A stretch of DNA of 64,000 nucleotides. Origin: Deinobacterium chartae. Its GTDB lineage: Bacteria; Deinococcota; Deinococci; Deinococcales; Deinococcaceae. Within the stretch, counting starts at the first letter, position 1, and each line of letters starts with the position of its first letter. The notes below the pieces were generated by a model that saw only the letters and a program-made list of their open reading frames with translations, was not told the DNA's origin and searched no databases. The DNA lies in contig NZ_JACHHG010000003.1 in the NCBI RefSeq assembly GCF_014202645.1, positions 186,001 through 250,000 on the forward strand. The letters run 5' to 3'. Positions 15,523-22,976 of the stretch are shown piece by piece. Position numbers and translations under genes: made by a program.

Positions 15523-16281
15523 TCAGGGGGCCGTGCCGTACCGGATACGCAACGGTGCGTGGTCGCTCAGGCGCGCGGGACGGTCCACCGCGTGCTCAAC
15601 GGCGCAACTGTGCAGGCCCGGGGTCGCCAGCTGGTAATCGAGTCGCCAGCCGACGTCGTTTGCGTAAGCCTGTCCTCGGTTGCTCCACCAAGTATACTCT
15701 GCGCGTTCTCCCAGCAGGCCACGGTGAACATCAGCGAGGCCCAGATCCAGAAATTGCGTCATCCAGGCGCGCTCCTCGGGCAAGAACCCCGAGTTTTTCT
15801 GGTTGGACCGCCAGTTCCTGAGGTCGATCTCCCGGTGCGCGATGTTGTAATCTCCGCCGATGATCAGCTCGCGACCGTCCAGCAGCCTCCGGACGTGCTC
15901 GGCGAGCGCGTCGAGGAAGCGATACTTGAACGTCTGGCGCGCCTCACCGCTGCTGCCGCTGGGAACGTACAGGCTGGCCACATCGAAGTCGCGGAAGCGC
16001 AGGTGCAGCCAGCGCCCCTCGAGGTCGAACTCCTCCCAGCCCAGGCCGCGCACGACCTCAAGGGGTTCCTCGCGCGAGAGCACGGCCACGCCGCTATAGC
16101 CGGGCCGTTCGGCGGGGAACCACACGCTGTGGTAGCCCAGCGTTTCGAACAGCAGCGGTTGCGGTTCGGCGCGCACTTCCTGGAGCAGCAGGACGTCGGG
16201 GGATTCGCGTTGCAGCCAGGCGAGCAGTCCCTTGGAGGTGGCGCTGCGCAGGCCGTTGAGGTTCAGGGTGACGACGTCCAC
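15523..16281 (-). CDS. xth: Exodeoxyribonuclease III / AP endonuclease
   Basis: A base-excision-repair enzyme that cuts at abasic sites and trims 3' ends. The 252-aa protein has the ExoIII set: LNLNGLRS (Asn), LLQEVRAE (metal Glu), GGDYNIAHREIDLRNW (Asp and Asn), WRLDYQLAT and the C-terminal catalytic LSDHAPL. The start is GTG 16281, with TATAGT ending 7 nt before it on the minus strand, so it looks leaderless. It points toward rnr but is separated from it by 154 nt. Confidence 0.92.
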   Translation of the reverse strand: MDVVTLNLNGLRSATSKGLLAWLQRESPDVLLLQEVRAEPQPLLFETLGYHSVWFPAERPGYSGVAVLSREEPLEVVRGLGWEEFDLEGRWLHLRFRDFDVASLYVPSGSSGEARQTFKYRFLDALAEHVRRLLDGRELIIGGDYNIAHREIDLRNWRSNQKNSGFLPEERAWMTQFLDLGLADVHRGLLGERAEYTWWSNRGQAYANDVGWRLDYQLATPGLHSCAVEHAVDRPARLSDHAPLRIRYGTAP

Positions 16282-16288
16282 GCGTTTT

Positions 16289-16294
16289 ACTATA
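16289..16294 (-). promoter_or_regulatory. -10 box TATAGT of xth, leaderless type
   Basis: On the minus strand TATAGT is followed by 7 nt and GTG. No Shine-Dalgarno sequence is present. Confidence 0.55.
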
Positions 16295-16368
16295 GCCGTT
16301 TGGAGGGCCGGATTAGGGGTTTCTTTAACCGGGGCTTACCGCAGTGGTGCGAGAAAGGCGCGATGCTC

Positions 16369-16374
16369 TACAAT
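16369..16374 (+). promoter_or_regulatory. Possible -10 box before the 104-aa protein
   Basis: TACAAT lies 67 nt upstream of ATG 16442; GGGGGAGGG just before the ATG is a strong ribosome-binding site. Confidence 0.4.
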
Positions 16375-16441
16375 GCGCGCAGGCGTGAAAGAACGCAGAA
16401 AGCGTCTGGAAGAGCTCCGGATGCGCTGAAGGGGGAGGGAC

Positions 16442-16756
16442 ATGGCCAAGGTCGAGTTCCGCGATCACGAGCGCAGCATTCAGCTCGGCGCGGCCGCTCA
16501 GGGCGCGCAGGTTCAGGAGGTGGTGGCACGGGTGATCCAGTGGGCCGATGCCAACCAGTATGAACGGGTGGTTTTCTGGCGCGAGCAGGACGCTCCGCAG
16601 AAACTGTTCGTGCAACTCGGGGATGACCGGCTGAGCTACTGGGTACCCGAGAGCCTGTTCCTCGAGGGCCGTGTGGACGAGATCGAACCGCAGCTCGATT
16701 ACGCGCGTGGCGCGCAGCGCCGCACCGCGGCGGGCTACGGCGATTTCGACCGCTGA
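16442..16756 (+). CDS. Hypothetical protein, 104 aa
   Basis: I do not recognise this family. It is soluble, without a signal peptide or membrane segment, and contains a helix-like stretch EVVARVIQWADANQYERVVFWRE followed by a strand-rich KLFVQLGDDRLSYWVPE. The ribosome-binding site GGGGGAGGG precedes ATG by 1-8 nt. Codon use and GC match the neighbours, so it is likely a real gene. A second small unknown gene follows 29 nt downstream but appears to have its own promoter. Confidence 0.7.
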   Translation: MAKVEFRDHERSIQLGAAAQGAQVQEVVARVIQWADANQYERVVFWREQDAPQKLFVQLGDDRLSYWVPESLFLEGRVDEIEPQLDYARGAQRRTAAGYGDFDR

Positions 16757-16773
16757 GGCCGTCCCGCCCGCGC

Positions 16774-16779
16774 TAGACT
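16774..16779 (+). promoter_or_regulatory. -10 box TAGACT, leaderless type
   Basis: TAGACT is followed by 6 nt and ATG 16786. Confidence 0.5.
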
Positions 16780-16785
16780 GACGCA

Positions 16786-16998
16786 ATGCAAGAGACGCTG
16801 CGCGGACGGGTGTTGCAACTGGTCCCGGTTTCCATTCACGGGCTGGTGTTTTTTAACGTTGCCCTCAAGCTCGAGGGCGGGGAGCGCCGGCTGCTGCGGC
16901 TGCCGCAAGAACAGCTGCCCCCGGGCGTGAGCGTGGGAGATCGCCTCGAGCTGGAACTGCTGCTGGGAAACGTGATGGAGGCGCGCCGTCTGGGCTGA
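16786..16998 (+). CDS. Hypothetical protein, 70 aa
   Basis: A small soluble protein with alternating hydrophobic strands (LRGRVLQLVPVSIHGLVFFNV, then RRLLRLP and GDRLELELLLG) that suggests a compact beta-barrel or OB-like fold; I cannot assign a family. It has no ribosome-binding site but a TAGACT box 6 nt before the ATG, the leaderless layout used by proven genes here, which supports it being real. Confidence 0.6.
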   Translation: MQETLRGRVLQLVPVSIHGLVFFNVALKLEGGERRLLRLPQEQLPPGVSVGDRLELELLLGNVMEARRLG

Positions 16999-17053
16999 AA
17001 GCCGCCTGCGCCAGCGGTCCGGCCCGCCGGATGTTCGCCGTGGGCGGGTGGCT

Positions 17054-17968
17054 TCAGCCGCGGCGTACGGCGAGGCGGATGCGGCCCTGCATGCTTTCGC
17101 CGGGCTCCAGTACCCGCATGCCGGTACCGTGCACGCCGCGTGCCTCGAGGTTGAAGGCGTCGGTGGCGTGGCTGACCGGTTCGAGGGCCAGGGTCCCGTC
17201 CGGGGCGGTGAAGGCCACAAAGTGGCTGAAGACCGGTTCGCAGTCGAACTCGAGGCGGAGGCCGGCATCCGGCCAGCTCAGTTCGGCGCGGCCGTTCCAG
17301 TTGCCAAAGACGTGATCGAGGTTCTGGTCGCCGATGGCGCGCGGGGCGGTGAAATCAAGTTCGGCGGGAAGCGGCTGCATGCCCTCGGTGGGCATCAGGT
17401 CGGGGCCGGTGTGGTACACCCCGGAGGCGCGGAATTGCAGCCAGGCGTTCTCGTGGCCGCCCAGGTCGCGGCGGAAGTACGGGTGGATGCCGAAGCCGGC
17501 GGGCATCGGCCGCTCCCCGGCGTTTTCGAGGTGCAGCACCGTGTCAAAGGCGTCGCCCTCGAGGAGGTACTCGACCCGCGCGCGGATGGGGAAGGGGTAG
17601 TTGAAGTCGGCGAAGTCGCGCGAGTCGAGGGTCAGCGCCAGTTCGGTCCGCTGCTCGCGCTCGACCTGCCAGGGGCGTGCGCGCACGTCCCCGTGCTGTG
17701 CGGTTCCGGCCGAGGTGTTGGGCCGCAGCGTGTAGCTCTGCCCGGTGAATTCGAAGGCGGCGTCACGGATGCGGTTGGAGTAGGGCATCAGCGTGAAGGA
17801 CGCGAACTGCGAGGGGTTGCGTTCCTCGAGGGCGCTGGCGGGGGTTTCGCGCATGACCGGGGTCCAGCGTTCCGCTTCGCGCAGGCGCAGGGCGGCTACG
17901 CTGCCGCCGACCTCGGGGGCGATGTCGAGTTGCCAGGTGTCGTTTTCGAGCCGGATCAGCCGGGTCAT
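17054..17968 (-). CDS. Aldose 1-epimerase
   Basis: A mutarotase interconverting alpha and beta anomers of sugars, feeding hexose metabolism. It is 304 aa. Family marks are FTLMPYSNRIRDA (substrate Asn-Arg), TAQHGDVRARPW (His), FGIHPYFRRD (catalytic acid His) and LALEPVSHATDAFN (catalytic base Glu). The start ATG 17968 has GGAGGCC about 8 nt upstream; in-frame sequence further upstream is non-coding in character. The next gene is divergent (ddrC). No signal peptide is seen. Confidence 0.88.
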   Translation of the reverse strand: MTRLIRLENDTWQLDIAPEVGGSVAALRLREAERWTPVMRETPASALEERNPSQFASFTLMPYSNRIRDAAFEFTGQSYTLRPNTSAGTAQHGDVRARPWQVEREQRTELALTLDSRDFADFNYPFPIRARVEYLLEGDAFDTVLHLENAGERPMPAGFGIHPYFRRDLGGHENAWLQFRASGVYHTGPDLMPTEGMQPLPAELDFTAPRAIGDQNLDHVFGNWNGRAELSWPDAGLRLEFDCEPVFSHFVAFTAPDGTLALEPVSHATDAFNLEARGVHGTGMRVLEPGESMQGRIRLAVRRG

Positions 17969-18177
17969 CGGGGGCCTCCGGTCGTGGGTCGGGAATACGG
18001 GTCGCGGACATTCATGCGGGCACCTCGGTAAGAGAAGGCAGGCTGACGGTAAAGGGGCCGGGCGGTCCGGTGGGTCGGTCGTGGCCGCAGCCCTGTCCGG
18101 GCCGGACTCGTCCCAGTGTACACACGCGTAGGGAGGCCGTGAAAATCTTCGGCGGCGACCGAGTTTTATCCACAAAA

Positions 18178-18207
18178 TTACGCAAGAAACAGAATTTGTG
18201 CTATACT
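18178..18207 (+). promoter_or_regulatory. ddrC promoter with diverged RDRM-like site
   Basis: TATACT (18202-18207) is the -10 box. TTACGCAAGAAACAGAA (18178-18194), 7 nt upstream of it, matches the Deinococcus radiation/desiccation response motif TTATGTCATTGACATAA at 10 of 17 positions by my alignment; both outer half-sites are changed at two bases. The leader to GTG 18289 is about 75 nt and ends in AAGGAG. A DdrO operator here is a hypothesis. Confidence 0.4.
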
Positions 18208-18288
18208 GGAGATGTCCCGCCATCGCCCTTGCGCATCGCTCCCAGCGGCTTCCAACAAGATTCCCGGCCGATGGCCATAAGGAGAGAA

Positions 18289-19005
18289 GTGAACGCGACC
18301 TTGCAACTGAAACTGCCGATCCTCGAGGAGAACGCCGTGCGCGTGACTCCCGAAGGACGGCTGTCGGTCCACGACCTGTTGCGCGCGGTGGAAGTTCCGG
18401 TCCCCGAACTTGCCTGGACCGACCTGCTGCGCGCCCACCCCGGCCATACCCGGGGTGCTGTGCAGTACGATTTCGGCGAGGGCCCGGTCCCGGTGCTGCC
18501 CAAGGCGGCCGCGCTGCGGGTACTGATGGTGATCGACACGCCGCGCGCGGCCAAGCTGCGCGACTGGATGAGCACCACGCTGCTGCGCCTCGCCGACGGC
18601 GACGTGACCCTGGCCGCCGAGATCGCCGAACGCAACCCGGATCCGCGCCGTCGCCGCTGGCTCAGCGCCCGCTTGGACGGTCTCGAGGCCAGAAAGACCT
18701 TCATGGCCCGCGTGGCCGAACACGGCGGCAGCGGCGCGGTGTTTCGTCAGGTGTCCTCGATCAGCAACCGCAGCGTGCTGGGGCTAGACTCGACCTCGTT
18801 CCGTGCGCTGCGCGGCGTGCGTGACACGCGCGACGGCATGACCCGCGAGGAACTGGCCCGCATGACCTACCTCGAGATCGCCTCGGCCGAGGCCCTGGAG
18901 GCGAGCGGCGCGCGCGGCAACGACCAGATCCTCGAGGTGCACCAGCGGGTGGCCGAGCGTGAGCGGGCCCTGTGGCAGGGCATGTTCTCTCAGGCTTCCG
19001 ACTGA
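18289..19005 (+). CDS. ddrC: DNA damage response protein DdrC
   Basis: The C-terminal half matches my memory of D. radiodurans DdrC closely: AAEIAERNPDPRRRRWLSARL, VAEHGGSGAVFRQ, SSISNRSVLGLDS, RGVRDTRDGMT and ARGNDQILEVH all have near-identical counterparts. DdrC is a radiation-induced DNA-binding protein that compacts and bridges DNA, with an N-terminal winged-helix-like part and a C-terminal helical bundle. The start is GTG 18289 with AAGGAG 4 nt upstream, giving 238 aa, close to the 231 aa of the reference. The gene stands alone with its own promoter and terminator. DdrC is restricted to Deinococcus in what I know, which dates the window to that lineage. Confidence 0.82.
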   Translation: MNATLQLKLPILEENAVRVTPEGRLSVHDLLRAVEVPVPELAWTDLLRAHPGHTRGAVQYDFGEGPVPVLPKAAALRVLMVIDTPRAAKLRDWMSTTLLRLADGDVTLAAEIAERNPDPRRRRWLSARLDGLEARKTFMARVAEHGGSGAVFRQVSSISNRSVLGLDSTSFRALRGVRDTRDGMTREELARMTYLEIASAEALEASGARGNDQILEVHQRVAERERALWQGMFSQASD

Positions 19006-19020
19006 CCTGCGGACTTGTTG

Positions 19021-19060
19021 GCGGCGCGCCTTTCGCAGCGAAAGCGCGCCGCTCGGTTTT
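19021..19060 (+). terminator. ddrC terminator
   Basis: GCGGCGCGCCTTTCGC (19021-19036) folds on GCGAAAGCGCGCCGC (19038-19052) with one bulged C, followed by TCGGTTTT. Confidence 0.75.
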
Positions 19061-19150
19061 CCTAAGCTCTCTTCATGCGGGCAGAGCGGCGCGGTCACCT
19101 GTTGTTCCTAGGCTGGGTAAGGAGCGTCATCCACGACCAGAGGAGGATTC

Positions 19151-19519
19151 ATGGCAGATGACAGCAGCGTACACAAGGTCAGCGCCGCGCATTCCCCGCA
19201 CGGCGAGATGGGGCAGCGTTACCTCGCCAGCGGTGTTTCGATCTCGATGCGGCTGTGGGAGAACGAAGAGCCCGGCGACACCAAACCCGAGGTGACCCGC
19301 GACTACGAAACGGTCGGGTACGTGATCGCCGGACGCGCCGAGCTGCACCTCGAGGGACAGAAGCTGCTGCTCGCTCCGGGCGACTCGTGGACTGTTCCCA
19401 GGGGTGCCCGCCACAGCTACCGCATCCTCGAGGCCTTCACGGCCGTGGAGGCCACGCATCCGCCTGCCCAGGCGCACGGTCGCGACGCGCTTCCCGAGGA
19501 TGCTTCCGGCGAAGATTGA
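19151..19519 (+). CDS. Cupin domain protein
   Basis: A 122-aa single-domain cupin. The two cupin motifs can be seen around TRDYETVGYVIAGRAELHLEGQ and LLAPGDSWTVPRGARHSYRI; the late His of motif 2 (ARHSY) is present, while motif 1 lacks the usual HxH pair (DYET instead), so metal binding may be altered. The partner or substrate is unknown. GAGGAGG lies 5 nt before ATG 19151. It is monocistronic between ddrC and a lipoprotein gene. Confidence 0.75.
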   Translation: MADDSSVHKVSAAHSPHGEMGQRYLASGVSISMRLWENEEPGDTKPEVTRDYETVGYVIAGRAELHLEGQKLLLAPGDSWTVPRGARHSYRILEAFTAVEATHPPAQAHGRDALPEDASGED

Positions 19520-19599
19520 GCGTATCTCAAGACGGCAGAACACGGTTATTTCACGACCCGTAGGCTTCCCGCTCCCGAGACTGGGGCGGGAGGTCGGGT

Positions 19600-20535
19600 A
19601 TGAGACATACGCTGTCCCTAGGTGCGCTGTGCGGTTTTTTGCTGGTGGCCTGTAGCAGCGCGCCGTTGCCGCGCGCGCCGGGCATTGCGGCATCGCCGCT
19701 TGAGGCGCTGAACCCGCGCCCCGAGGGCGCTCCGGACGTGGTCATCCTGGCGGTGTCGGGACGCTGCGGAGTGCCGTGCGTGGGAGCGCCGGAGCCCAAC
19801 CACAGCTACCTCGAGCGGCGCGGGACCCTCGAGGCGGTCGCGGGGGCCTACCGCGCCTTGGGGCTGAAGGTGCGCACCTACGGGTATTCGGCGCACCTCA
19901 CCGCTCACTACTCGCGCAGGTCCAGGCGGATGGAACAGGGCTTTTTGCAGATGGAAGCGCGCCTGCATCAGGTGGTCGCCGACTGGGTGCAGGGCCGCTC
20001 CAACCCGACCCGCCTCGTCTTGCTGGGACATTCGCACGGCACCAACTGGACCCACAACCTGGTGCGGGCCTACCCGGAGATCAGCTTTGACACGGTGATC
20101 GACCTGGACGGCATCTGTTACCTGTGGGAGGACGACAACGCCGGCTATTTCGCCCGCTACTATGCCGAGCAGGGCGGTAATCCCTGGCGCACCGACCTCG
20201 CCCGCAGCTGCGACGTGGAGAGCGTGGGCCGCGAGCGCTACCACGTCAAGGACATCGCTTACCCCAACGTGCGCACCAACCTCGAGGTGCAGAGCCGACG
20301 GGTGATTCCGGGCTTGGGCGGGGAGGACGTGCAGGCCGAGAACGTCGTGTTCGACCGCACGTACAACGTGCGTCTCGACGGCAGCCGGACCGGCATTTTC
20401 ACCTTTGTCTCGACCCTCGAGGGGCACAACTGGCTGACCTTGCCGGGCAGCATCGGGATGAACTGGCTCACCGACCGCATTCAGACGTTGCATCAGAGTG
20501 CCACTGCCCCTGCGGAGCTGTTCGGCAACCGGTGA
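19600..20535 (+). CDS. Lipoprotein with alpha/beta-hydrolase-like GHSHG motif
   Basis: The N-terminus MRHTLSLGALCGFLLVACSS is a lipoprotein signal with lipobox LVAC, so Cys18 would be lipidated. The mature domain has a strand VVILAVSGRCG, a region ALGLKVRTYGYSAHL, and RLVLLGHSHGTNW, whose GHSHG resembles the nucleophile elbow GxSxG. DTVIDLDGICYLWED and EGHNWLTLPG may supply Asp and His. It is 311 aa. I read it as an envelope-anchored esterase or lipase-like protein of unknown substrate. The start has GGGAGG about 8 nt upstream. Confidence 0.7.
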   Translation: MRHTLSLGALCGFLLVACSSAPLPRAPGIAASPLEALNPRPEGAPDVVILAVSGRCGVPCVGAPEPNHSYLERRGTLEAVAGAYRALGLKVRTYGYSAHLTAHYSRRSRRMEQGFLQMEARLHQVVADWVQGRSNPTRLVLLGHSHGTNWTHNLVRAYPEISFDTVIDLDGICYLWEDDNAGYFARYYAEQGGNPWRTDLARSCDVESVGRERYHVKDIAYPNVRTNLEVQSRRVIPGLGGEDVQAENVVFDRTYNVRLDGSRTGIFTFVSTLEGHNWLTLPGSIGMNWLTDRIQTLHQSATAPAELFGNR

Positions 20536-20815
20536 CGCTCCGGTGACGCTACAGCGCTTACGCTGCACCTCGAACGGGGCCGCAGGTCACTCCCGGCCCC
20601 TCGAGGTGATTCGAATGAACCCACAGCAGACGTCCGTAGCTCCCCGGCCGATTTCAGACGCAGCGTCACGCCGCGCGCAAGAGCCTGCCTCGCCGCCGCT
20701 GGGTTGCCAGGGGCACCTCAGCGGCCTGTTCGGGACGCTGCGCCTGCCCCGTTCGACCCCGCCGGGCCCGCTGCGCGGCTAGGAAACTGACCGGAAAAGC
20801 TGCGACCGGGCGTGC
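20536..20815. other. 280-nt gap without a supported gene
   Basis: An in-frame ATG at 20615 opens a 55-codon ORF (to 20782) rich in Pro, Ser and Arg with no good ribosome-binding site or leaderless -10 box, so I do not call it. No terminator with a T-run is visible. Confidence 0.5.
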
Positions 20816-20821
20816 TAGTTT
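20816..20821 (+). promoter_or_regulatory. -10 box TAGTTT, leaderless type
   Basis: TAGTTT is followed by 6 nt and GTG 20828. This spacing decides the start in favour of GTG 20828 over ATG 20861. Confidence 0.5.
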
Positions 20822-20827
20822 GAAACG

Positions 20828-22093
20828 GTGCAGCCACCCTTTTCTCGTGACGGTGAAGCCATGACCCGGCTGGTGCGCGGCCAGCGCGTCCGGCTGGGCG
20901 ATCTCGGGGCAAGCGGGCCCCTCGAGCTTCGGCTTGAAACGCCCGGCCCGCAGGAACTTCCGCTGCTGCTGGCCCTGCAGCTCGGCATCGACGGTCGCCT
21001 GTCCGATGACCGCTTCGCGGTCGGGCCCGGGCAGAGCGTTCCTGCCGGGCTGCTGCGTGTGACCCGTCAGGGTTTCGAGATCGATTGCGAGACGCTGCCG
21101 ACGAGCGCGCGGGTGGTGCTGGCGCTGGGTTTTCGCGGAGATCACCCGCACATGCCCGGCCACGCCTCGCAGATTCGCGGCGGAACCCTGCGTCTGGTGG
21201 CGCAGGGCCGCGTGCTGGCCCAGTTAGACCTCGAGGGGCAGGATTTTGATTCGGAGCGGGCCGTGCTGCTGGGCGAGTTCTACCACAAGGACGTCTGGCG
21301 CTTCTCGGTCGGTGGCGGCGGTTTTTACGGCGGTCTGCCAGCGCTGCTGAGCCATTACGGAGCCTCGCCCGACCTCGAGGCCCGCCTGTTCGTGTCCGCT
21401 CCACCCGCAGCTCCGGCCAGCCGGGAGGAGACTGCGCCGGTGGCCTCGTTGGATCTGGCCCGCCCGGTCTGGCTGCCCGCACAGTGGCCGGGCGGCAGCG
21501 CGCCGCGTCTGCCTGCCGGCGTGTTGCCCGCCGTGGGCAGCCTGCGGGTGCGCCTCGAGGACGGAGAGGCGAGCGGAACGGCTTTTTGCATTAGCCCGGG
21601 TGGGCACCTGCTGACCTGCCAGCACGTGGTAGAAGGTGCCCGGGAGCTCGAGTTCCAGGCGGAGGGTTCGGCGCAACCCCGCCCGGTACGGGTGCTGGCC
21701 GAAGATGAGGAGCGCGATGTGGCCCTGCTGCTGCTCGCCGATGGGGCGGGCAGCCCGTACTGGCTGCCCCTCGATGCGACCGAGCAGGCCCCGGCGCTGG
21801 GTGACGAACTGGGACTTTTGGGGTATCCGCTGGGACAGCACCTGGGCGAGGGCATCACCTATTCGCAGGGCATCGTGAACGGCCTGCGCGCCCGCGACGG
21901 CACTCCTTACCTGCAGATCGATACCGGCGCGGCCCCGGGTTCTTCGGGCGGGCCGGTATTCCGGCGCTTGGACGGTCGGGTGGTGGGCATGCTGCAGGGC
22001 GGGCTGGCCGGCGCTCAGGGAATGATCATCAACATCGCGCTGGACCTTCGGGCGCTGGGGACGCTGGGCTGGATTCGGCGCGCCGCGTTGTGA
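20828..22093 (+). CDS. TerD-like domain fused to trypsin-like serine protease
   Basis: A 421-aa two-domain protein. Residues about 12-190 end in a TerD-family pattern: QIRGGTLRLVAQG, LAQLDLEGQDFDSERAVLLGE, FYHKDVWRFSVGGGGFYGGL and LLSHYGA, as in tellurite-resistance/stress proteins. After a Pro/Ala linker, residues about 230-420 form an S1-type protease: GTAFCISPGGHLLTCQHVV (His266), ERDVALLLL (Asp297) and GAAPGSSGGPVF (Ser373), with LGDELGLLGYPLG between. All three catalytic residues are present. There is no signal peptide, so it acts in the cytoplasm unless exported by another route. The TerD acidic calcium sites look degenerate. No other ter genes are nearby. Confidence 0.8.
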   Translation: MQPPFSRDGEAMTRLVRGQRVRLGDLGASGPLELRLETPGPQELPLLLALQLGIDGRLSDDRFAVGPGQSVPAGLLRVTRQGFEIDCETLPTSARVVLALGFRGDHPHMPGHASQIRGGTLRLVAQGRVLAQLDLEGQDFDSERAVLLGEFYHKDVWRFSVGGGGFYGGLPALLSHYGASPDLEARLFVSAPPAAPASREETAPVASLDLARPVWLPAQWPGGSAPRLPAGVLPAVGSLRVRLEDGEASGTAFCISPGGHLLTCQHVVEGARELEFQAEGSAQPRPVRVLAEDEERDVALLLLADGAGSPYWLPLDATEQAPALGDELGLLGYPLGQHLGEGITYSQGIVNGLRARDGTPYLQIDTGAAPGSSGGPVFRRLDGRVVGMLQGGLAGAQGMIINIALDLRALGTLGWIRRAAL

Positions 22094-22175
22094 GGATGCC
22101 TTGCGTGCAGGAGCTGCAAAGCACTTTCCGATTTGTCTGGGCGGTAAACGGGCGGGTTTCGCGGGCACGGGTTTT

Positions 22176-22202
22176 ACAGGCTTGAGCGGGGCTTAAGCCT
22201 GT
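22176..22202 (+). terminator. Weak hairpin after the TerD-protease gene
   Basis: ACAGGCTT (22176-22183) pairs with AAGCCTGT (22195-22202) over an 11-nt loop; there is no T-run. Confidence 0.35.
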
Positions 22203-22258
22203 GGTCCTGGTCGCGCTTGTGGTGTGACGGGGCACATAGGGTATAGAACAACCCTACC

Positions 22259-22281
22259 GGCCGGTCCTGTGCGGACCGGCC
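22259..22281 (+). other. Stable hairpin in the leader of the proline-rich ORF
   Basis: GGCCGGTCC (22259-22267) pairs perfectly with GGACCGGCC (22273-22281) over loop TGTGC. It lies between a TATAGA box (22242-22247) and the ribosome-binding site at 22301, so it would fold in the 5' leader. Confidence 0.5.
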
Positions 22282-22310
22282 AGCCACCGGTTCTTGTCGC
22301 GGAGGTGAGC

Positions 22311-22595
22311 GTGTTACGTCCTGTGGTTCAGTTGTCGCAACCGAGTCCCGAACCGCCCCGGGAGCCCCCGCCCGGAGGGCCACAGCCTCCCCGGCCCGAG
22401 CACCCCGAGCCTCTTCACGATCCCCCGGTGCCGGATTCCCCGGACCGTCCGGTGCCCGAGCCGCCGCCGGCCCCGTCCCCAGGACGCCCGATCGAGGAGC
22501 CGGTGCCGCGTCCGCCCGCGCCCGAACCGCTGCCCGAACCGTTGCCCGGGCGTGAGCCGCCGCCGCCACCCATCCAAGATCCTCTGCCGCTCTGA
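22311..22595 (+). CDS. Proline-rich hypothetical protein, 94 aa
   Basis: The ORF starts at GTG 22311 with GGAGG (22301-22305) 5 nt upstream, a well-placed ribosome-binding site. The product is about half proline with Glu, Arg and Pro runs (PEPPREPPPGG, PEPLPEPLPGREPPPPP) and no folded-domain signature, so it would be an extended chain. It contains poly-proline stretches that would need EF-P for translation. It could also be a chance ORF in GC-rich DNA, because the reverse strand is open as well; the ribosome-binding site argues for a gene. Confidence 0.5.
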   Translation: MLRPVVQLSQPSPEPPREPPPGGPQPPRPEHPEPLHDPPVPDSPDRPVPEPPPAPSPGRPIEEPVPRPPAPEPLPEPLPGREPPPPPIQDPLPL

Positions 22596-22619
22596 ACTGC
22601 TCTGTGCGTAGATTTATGC

Positions 22620-22625
22620 TATAAT
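22620..22625 (+). promoter_or_regulatory. -10 box TATAAT, leaderless type
   Basis: A consensus TATAAT in a local AT-rich stretch is followed by 6 nt and ATG 22632. Confidence 0.6.
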
Positions 22626-22631
22626 TATGTT

Positions 22632-22814
22632 ATGAACGAATCTTCTGCTCCTGCTTCCTCACGGGCTGTTCTGGAGCTGCGCACCCTAACCCCCTCGAGC
22701 CTCGAGGCGCAGCTCGAGGGCCTTGCGCGCCGCTTGGACGGAGCGGCCGTGCAAGTCGGTGAACTGCGGCGCGCGTGGCAGGGCCTCGCCCGGCAAATCG
22801 AGCGCGCCGCCTGA
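22632..22814 (+). CDS. Small hypothetical protein, 60 aa, leaderless
   Basis: I do not recognise it. After a Ser/Ala-rich start it forms one amphipathic, coiled-coil-like helix (SLEAQLEGLARRLDGAAVQVGELRRAWQGLARQIERAA), with Leu, Ala and Val at heptad spacing, suggesting a dimerising helix. The perfect TATAAT box 6 nt before the ATG is the best evidence that it is expressed. It ends 162 nt before the next gene. Confidence 0.55.
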   Translation: MNESSAPASSRAVLELRTLTPSSLEAQLEGLARRLDGAAVQVGELRRAWQGLARQIERAA

Positions 22815-22976
22815 AGTTCCTGCTTGCCCGGGAAGGCAGCCCTGCGCGGGACGCTTAGTGTGGCAGCCTGCAGATTGCCGCAGCAACATGCGTCATCCTG
22901 AAGATCAGGACTTCATCAAGCCAAGGGTGTACCCGCACCCGCCTTGTGTTCTCCGGGTCGGAATGGAGGAACAGGT

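Noticed and set aside
18160-18195. DnaA-box or origin-like AT-rich site (TTTTATCCACAAA) before ddrC
   Set aside because: TTATCCACA is a perfect DnaA-box sequence, but it is a single copy with no cluster, dnaA/dnaN or AT-rich unwinding region, so an origin is not supported.
20498-20782. 94-codon ORF between the lipoprotein and TerD-protease genes
   Set aside because: Its first part overlaps the lipoprotein gene and the rest lacks any translation signal or conserved feature.
22174-22577. Minus-strand ORFs opposite the proline-rich ORF
   Set aside because: They mirror the proline codons as Gly/Arg runs and have no start signals; the plus strand has the ribosome-binding site.
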